From an uncultured Spirochaetales bacterium (lineage in GTDB: Bacteria > Spirochaetota > Spirochaetia > Sphaerochaetales > Sphaerochaetaceae), in NCBI GenBank assembly GCA_934247875.1, contig CAKQJZ010000047.1, forward strand, positions 1-16,242: a stretch of DNA of 16,242 bases, written 5' to 3'. This document shows, piece by piece, positions 13,295 through 16,242 of the stretch. Both the position numbers and the translations under genes were made by a program. Each line of letters opens with the position of its first letter. The stretch's first letter is position 1. A model generated the notes under the pieces. That model was not told the DNA's origin and did no database searches. It saw only the letters and a list, made by a program, of their open reading frames with translations.

Positions 13295-14182
13295 ATGGAC
13301 GAAAAAGAGAAAAGAGCATCGCAGCTCTATAAAAAGAGAAGCACACTTGGCATGGTCTGGAGACAGCTGAGAAGAAACAAGGGTGCTATTATTGGTCTTG
13401 TACTTCTCATCCTGATCATTGTTGCGGCTTTGGTTGCTCCACTTGCATATGATTATAACAGAGATGTTATTGGCATGAATGTAAGAGAGAGAATGCAATG
13501 GCCATCAAAGAACCATATTTGTGGCACAGACGATCTTGGACGTGATATATTCGCACGTATTGTATATGGCGCTAGATACTCACTTGCAGTAGGTCTTGTA
13601 GCTGTACTTATAGCACTTGTCGTAGGTACTGCACTTGGCGCAGCTGCTGGTTATATTGGCGGGGCATTTGAGAATATCGTAATGCGTATTTGTGATATCT
13701 TCTCATCAATCCCTTCTGTTCTAATGGCTATTGCTGTTGTATCTTCGCTAGGCAAAAGCACGCTTAATCTGATGATTGCAGTAGGTATTGCAAGTACTGC
13801 TCCATTTGTACGTGTAGCTCGTGCAGCTGTACTTGTTGTAAAAGATGAGGAATATGTAGAAGCAGCTCGTGCTATTGGTCAGCCAGACTGGAAGATTGTT
13901 CTTGTTCATATTCTTCCTAACTGTGTTTCCCAGATTATCGTACAGGCAACTCTCAGAGTAGGATCTGCTATCATCTCAGCTGCTCAGCTTTCATTCCTTG
14001 GCCTTGGTGTTCCTGCACCAGCTCCAGAGTGGGGCTCTATGCTATCAGCTGGTAGACTCTACATCAGAGACTATAGCTATATGACGCTGTTCCCTGGAAT
14101 TGCAATCATGATCACTGTTCTATCTCTTAACCTTCTTGGTGATGGACTTAGAGATGCGCTCGATCCAAAACTAAAGCGCTAG
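13295..14182 (+). CDS. dppC: Peptide ABC transporter permease, DppC type
   Basis: This is the second membrane subunit, 295 residues. A charged N-terminal segment precedes the first helix (about 30-50). The family features HICGTDDLGRDIFARIVYGARYSL and the EAA loop EAARAIGQPDWKIVLVHILPNCV are present, as is the C-terminal LGDGLRDALDPKLKR. It pairs with the DppB-type subunit to form the channel. A strong GGAGGGG site begins within the stop codon of the previous gene, and the next gene starts 10 bases later. Confidence 0.93.
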   Translation: MDEKEKRASQLYKKRSTLGMVWRQLRRNKGAIIGLVLLILIIVAALVAPLAYDYNRDVIGMNVRERMQWPSKNHICGTDDLGRDIFARIVYGARYSLAVGLVAVLIALVVGTALGAAAGYIGGAFENIVMRICDIFSSIPSVLMAIAVVSSLGKSTLNLMIAVGIASTAPFVRVARAAVLVVKDEEYVEAARAIGQPDWKIVLVHILPNCVSQIIVQATLRVGSAIISAAQLSFLGLGVPAPAPEWGSMLSAGRLYIRDYSYMTLFPGIAIMITVLSLNLLGDGLRDALDPKLKR

Positions 14183-14192
14183 GAGAGGTACT

Positions 14193-15212
14193 ATGGACGA
14201 AAGAATTGAGGATAAAGAGATTCTCAATATCGAGAATCTTAATGTTCGTTTTGAAACCGAAGATGGCATTGTTCATGCTGTTAACGGCATAGATATGAAA
14301 CTTGGATACAGAAAGACTCTTGGTCTTGTAGGTGAGACAGGGGCTGGTAAGACTACTACAGCTCTTGCTATGCTCCGCTTAGTTCCAGATCCACCAGGAG
14401 TTGTTGAGTGCGATCGCTTGGAAATTGGTGGACAGGATGTAAGAGGAATGTCTGCGCAGAAGCTTGAGCAGGTCAGAGGTAAAGAGATCTCAATGATCTT
14501 CCAGGACCCTATGACAGCTCTTAACCCTGTATTCACAGTTGGAGAGCAGATAGCTGAGTCAATCGAGATTCATGAGCACCTTCATAAAGATGAGGCTATG
14601 AAGAAAGCTGGTGATATGCTTGAGCTCGTTGGTATTCCTAGAGCCAGACTTGGTGAATATCCTCACCAGTTCTCAGGCGGAATGAAGCAGCGCGTAGTAA
14701 TTGCTATCGCACTTGCATGTAACCCTAAGCTGCTTATCGCTGATGAGCCTACTACAGCTCTTGACGTTACTATTCAGGCTCAGGTACTTGAGCTTATGAA
14801 TAACCTCAAAGAGAAGTACAATACTTCTATGATCATGATTACTCATGATTTAGGTATTGTTGCTGAAGTATGTGATGATGTTGCTGTAATGTATGCAGGC
14901 CACATTGTTGAGCAAGGTTCTCTTGAGGAAGTATTTGGTGAGACTATGCATCCATACACAGAAGGTCTCTTCAACTCTCTTCCTAATATTAAGAACAGAC
15001 AGAATAAGCTGAAGCCTATTCATGGCTTGATGCCAGATCCAACTAATCTGCCTCCAGGCTGTCCTTTCGCACCTAGATGCAACTATAGAACAGACGAGTG
15101 CGAGAAAGCACTTCCAAAGCTGATGAATGTTGGTGGAACACATAAAGTAGCTTGTTCTAAATATGAGAGAGAACCTGACTTCATGCTTGAGAGGAGAAAG
15201 AAAAATGGCTGA
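14193..15212 (+). CDS. dppD: Peptide ABC transporter ATP-binding protein, DppD type
   Basis: This is one of two different cytoplasmic ATPases, 339 residues. Walker A is GETGAGKT (47-54), slightly different from the common GESGSGKS. It is followed by the Q-loop IFQDPMTALNP, signature FSGGMKQR, Walker B LLIADEPTTALD and the switch His in MITHDLG. The C-terminal oligopeptide-transporter domain has PPGCPFAPRC, a further Cys in DEC, and VAC: four cysteines in a conserved pattern that has been connected with an Fe-S cluster in some homologues (from memory, not shown here). AGGAGAGG precedes the ATG. It overlaps the next gene by 8 bases. Confidence 0.93.
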   Translation: MDERIEDKEILNIENLNVRFETEDGIVHAVNGIDMKLGYRKTLGLVGETGAGKTTTALAMLRLVPDPPGVVECDRLEIGGQDVRGMSAQKLEQVRGKEISMIFQDPMTALNPVFTVGEQIAESIEIHEHLHKDEAMKKAGDMLELVGIPRARLGEYPHQFSGGMKQRVVIAIALACNPKLLIADEPTTALDVTIQAQVLELMNNLKEKYNTSMIMITHDLGIVAEVCDDVAVMYAGHIVEQGSLEEVFGETMHPYTEGLFNSLPNIKNRQNKLKPIHGLMPDPTNLPPGCPFAPRCNYRTDECEKALPKLMNVGGTHKVACSKYEREPDFMLERRKKNG

Positions 15213-16203
15213 TAACATTCTAGAAGTTAAACATCTTAAGAAATACTTCAAAACCTCAAAGGGCATGCTTCATGCTGTTGATGATATCAACTTCACTCTT
15301 GAGAGAGGTAAGACTTTAGGCTTAGTTGGTGAATCAGGCTGTGGAAAGAGCACAACTGGAAGAGTAATCCTCCGTCTTTTAGAGCCAACATCTGGAGAAG
15401 TTCTCTTTGATGGAGTAGATGTCACTAAGCTATCAAAGAGCGAGATGAGACATAAGAGAAAGGATATGCAGATCATATTCCAGGATCCTTTCTCCTCACT
15501 TGATCCTAAGAAGACTGTAAGCCAGATCATTGCAGAGCCTATCATTGAGAACCATATCATCAAAGGAAAGCTTCAGAGAGAAGAAAGAGTACTTGAGCTT
15601 ATGGATACAGTAGGTCTTGCTGAGAGATATATCAATACATATCCTCATGAGCTTGATGGTGGCAGAAGACAGCGTATTGGGATAGCACGTGCACTGGCTA
15701 TGGAGCCAAAGCTTATAATATGCGACGAGCCTGTATCTGCGCTTGATGTATCAATCCAGGCACAGATTCTCAACCTTCTTGGAGAGCTTCAAGAGAAGCT
15801 GGGTCTTACTTATATCTTCATTACTCATGACCTTTCTGTAGTTAACCACTTCTCAGATGAGATTGCTGTAATGTATCTTGGACAGATTGTTGAAAAAGCT
15901 CCAGCTGAAGAGCTTTTTGATAACCCAATCCATCCATACACTCAGGCTCTTCTTTCTGCTATTCCAATTCCAGAGCTGGGACACAGAAGAGAAAGAGTTA
16001 AGCTTACAGGTGAGATTACAAGCCCAATTGAGCCTCCTGCAGAATGCAGATTCGCAAAGCGCTGCTTATATTGCAACGAGAGCATTTGCAAGAGTAAAGT
16101 TCCAGAGCTTATCGAGGTTGCACCAAACCACTTTGTTGCATGTCCTTTAAAGCAGAAAGAGCTTGGCTGTGACTCTCAAATAATTTTTTCCACTGCTTTT
16201 TAG
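15205..16203 (+). CDS. dppF: Peptide ABC transporter ATP-binding protein, DppF type
   Basis: This is the second ATPase, 332 residues. Walker A is GESGCGKS (42-49), the Q-loop is IFQDPFSSLDP, and Walker B is LIICDEPVSALD, with the switch His in FITHDLS. The signature reads LDGGRRQR in place of LSGGQRQR, a variant I have seen in many clostridial-type OppF/DppF proteins and therefore not damage. The C-terminal domain carries several cysteines (ECRFAKRC, YC, SIC, VAC). The last residues (GCDSQIIFSTAF) look lineage-specific. ATG 15205 is used because GAGGAG lies eight bases upstream; an in-frame ATG at 15163 would only add residues overlapping the previous gene. It is the last gene of the operon. 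Confidence 0.93.
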   Translation: MADNILEVKHLKKYFKTSKGMLHAVDDINFTLERGKTLGLVGESGCGKSTTGRVILRLLEPTSGEVLFDGVDVTKLSKSEMRHKRKDMQIIFQDPFSSLDPKKTVSQIIAEPIIENHIIKGKLQREERVLELMDTVGLAERYINTYPHELDGGRRQRIGIARALAMEPKLIICDEPVSALDVSIQAQILNLLGELQEKLGLTYIFITHDLSVVNHFSDEIAVMYLGQIVEKAPAEELFDNPIHPYTQALLSAIPIPELGHRRERVKLTGEITSPIEPPAECRFAKRCLYCNESICKSKVPELIEVAPNHFVACPLKQKELGCDSQIIFSTAF

Positions 16204-16217
16204 AAGAAATATATAGA

Positions 16218-16242
16218 TGCCTGAGGTTGCTATTCCCAGGCA
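16218..16242 (+). terminator. Terminator hairpin of peptide operon, cut by window edge
   Basis: TGCCTG (16218-16223) pairs with CAGGCA (16237-16242), extended by GG with CC past a bulged A, around an 8-base loop. The T-run expected after it would lie just outside the window. Confidence 0.6.

Noticed and set aside
15660..15683. LDGGRRQR in the second peptide ATPase considered as a damaged ABC signature
   Set aside because: The Gly-Gly core is intact, and from memory this variant is common in OppF/DppF proteins; the other motifs are normal.

Overview
The window is a densely packed stretch of chromosome from what looks like an anaerobic, gut- or rumen-type bacterium of moderate GC. The phylum is uncertain. 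The J-domain/DUF5685/zinc-ribbon trio and the style of the zinc-binding protein recall Clostridia. Spirochaetes such as Sphaerochaetales carry many similar genes, and both solute-binding proteins are lipoproteins, which fits either group. There are no rRNA, tRNA, CRISPR, phage or insertion-sequence features, and no gene-free stretch reaches 300 bases.

Layout. (1) 1-147 is a short upstream region with a 12-bp palindrome and a possible mini-ORF or gene edge. (2) 154-2164 (+) holds a PLP-dependent threonine ammonia-lyase translationally coupled to a HAD phosphatase. (3) 2214-2816 (+) is a TetR-type regulator that runs tail-to-tail into (4) a minus-strand operon at 4710-2809: a membrane zinc-ribbon protein, a DUF5685 protein and a J-domain protein, tightly coupled and of unknown function. 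(5) 4791-5510 (+) is a glycerophosphodiester phosphodiesterase, convergent with (6) an FMN nitroreductase (6281-5499, -). (7) 6427-6804 (+) is a short Rrf2-like regulator lacking the Fe-S cysteines. (8) 6839-9638 (+) is a complete zinc-uptake operon: a Fur/Zur-family regulator, a ZnuA-like lipoprotein, the ATPase and the permease. It sits behind a consensus promoter whose -10 is covered by a perfect inverted repeat. (9) 9735-10433 (+) is an MgtC/SapB membrane protein with its own promoter and terminator. (10) 10624-16203 (+) is a five-gene dipeptide/oligopeptide ABC importer (binding protein, two permeases, two ATPases), with a terminator hairpin starting at the window edge.

How the genes work together. 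The zinc operon is the clearest regulatory unit: the regulator is encoded first and can shut off its own operon when zinc is plentiful. The peptide importer brings in peptides and amino acids. Threonine ammonia-lyase could turn threonine into 2-oxobutanoate for isoleucine synthesis or energy. A hairpin after the peptide-binding-protein gene fits higher expression of that protein than of the membrane parts.

Points of most interest: the uncharacterised three-gene operon, whose middle protein has two Asp-rich motifs reminiscent of all-alpha prenyl/squalene synthases; an 8-base exact anti-Shine-Dalgarno sequence in the peptide operon leader; and several promoters placed so that transcripts would start at or within a few bases of the start codon (ilvA-like gene, tetR, zinc-ribbon gene, zur).
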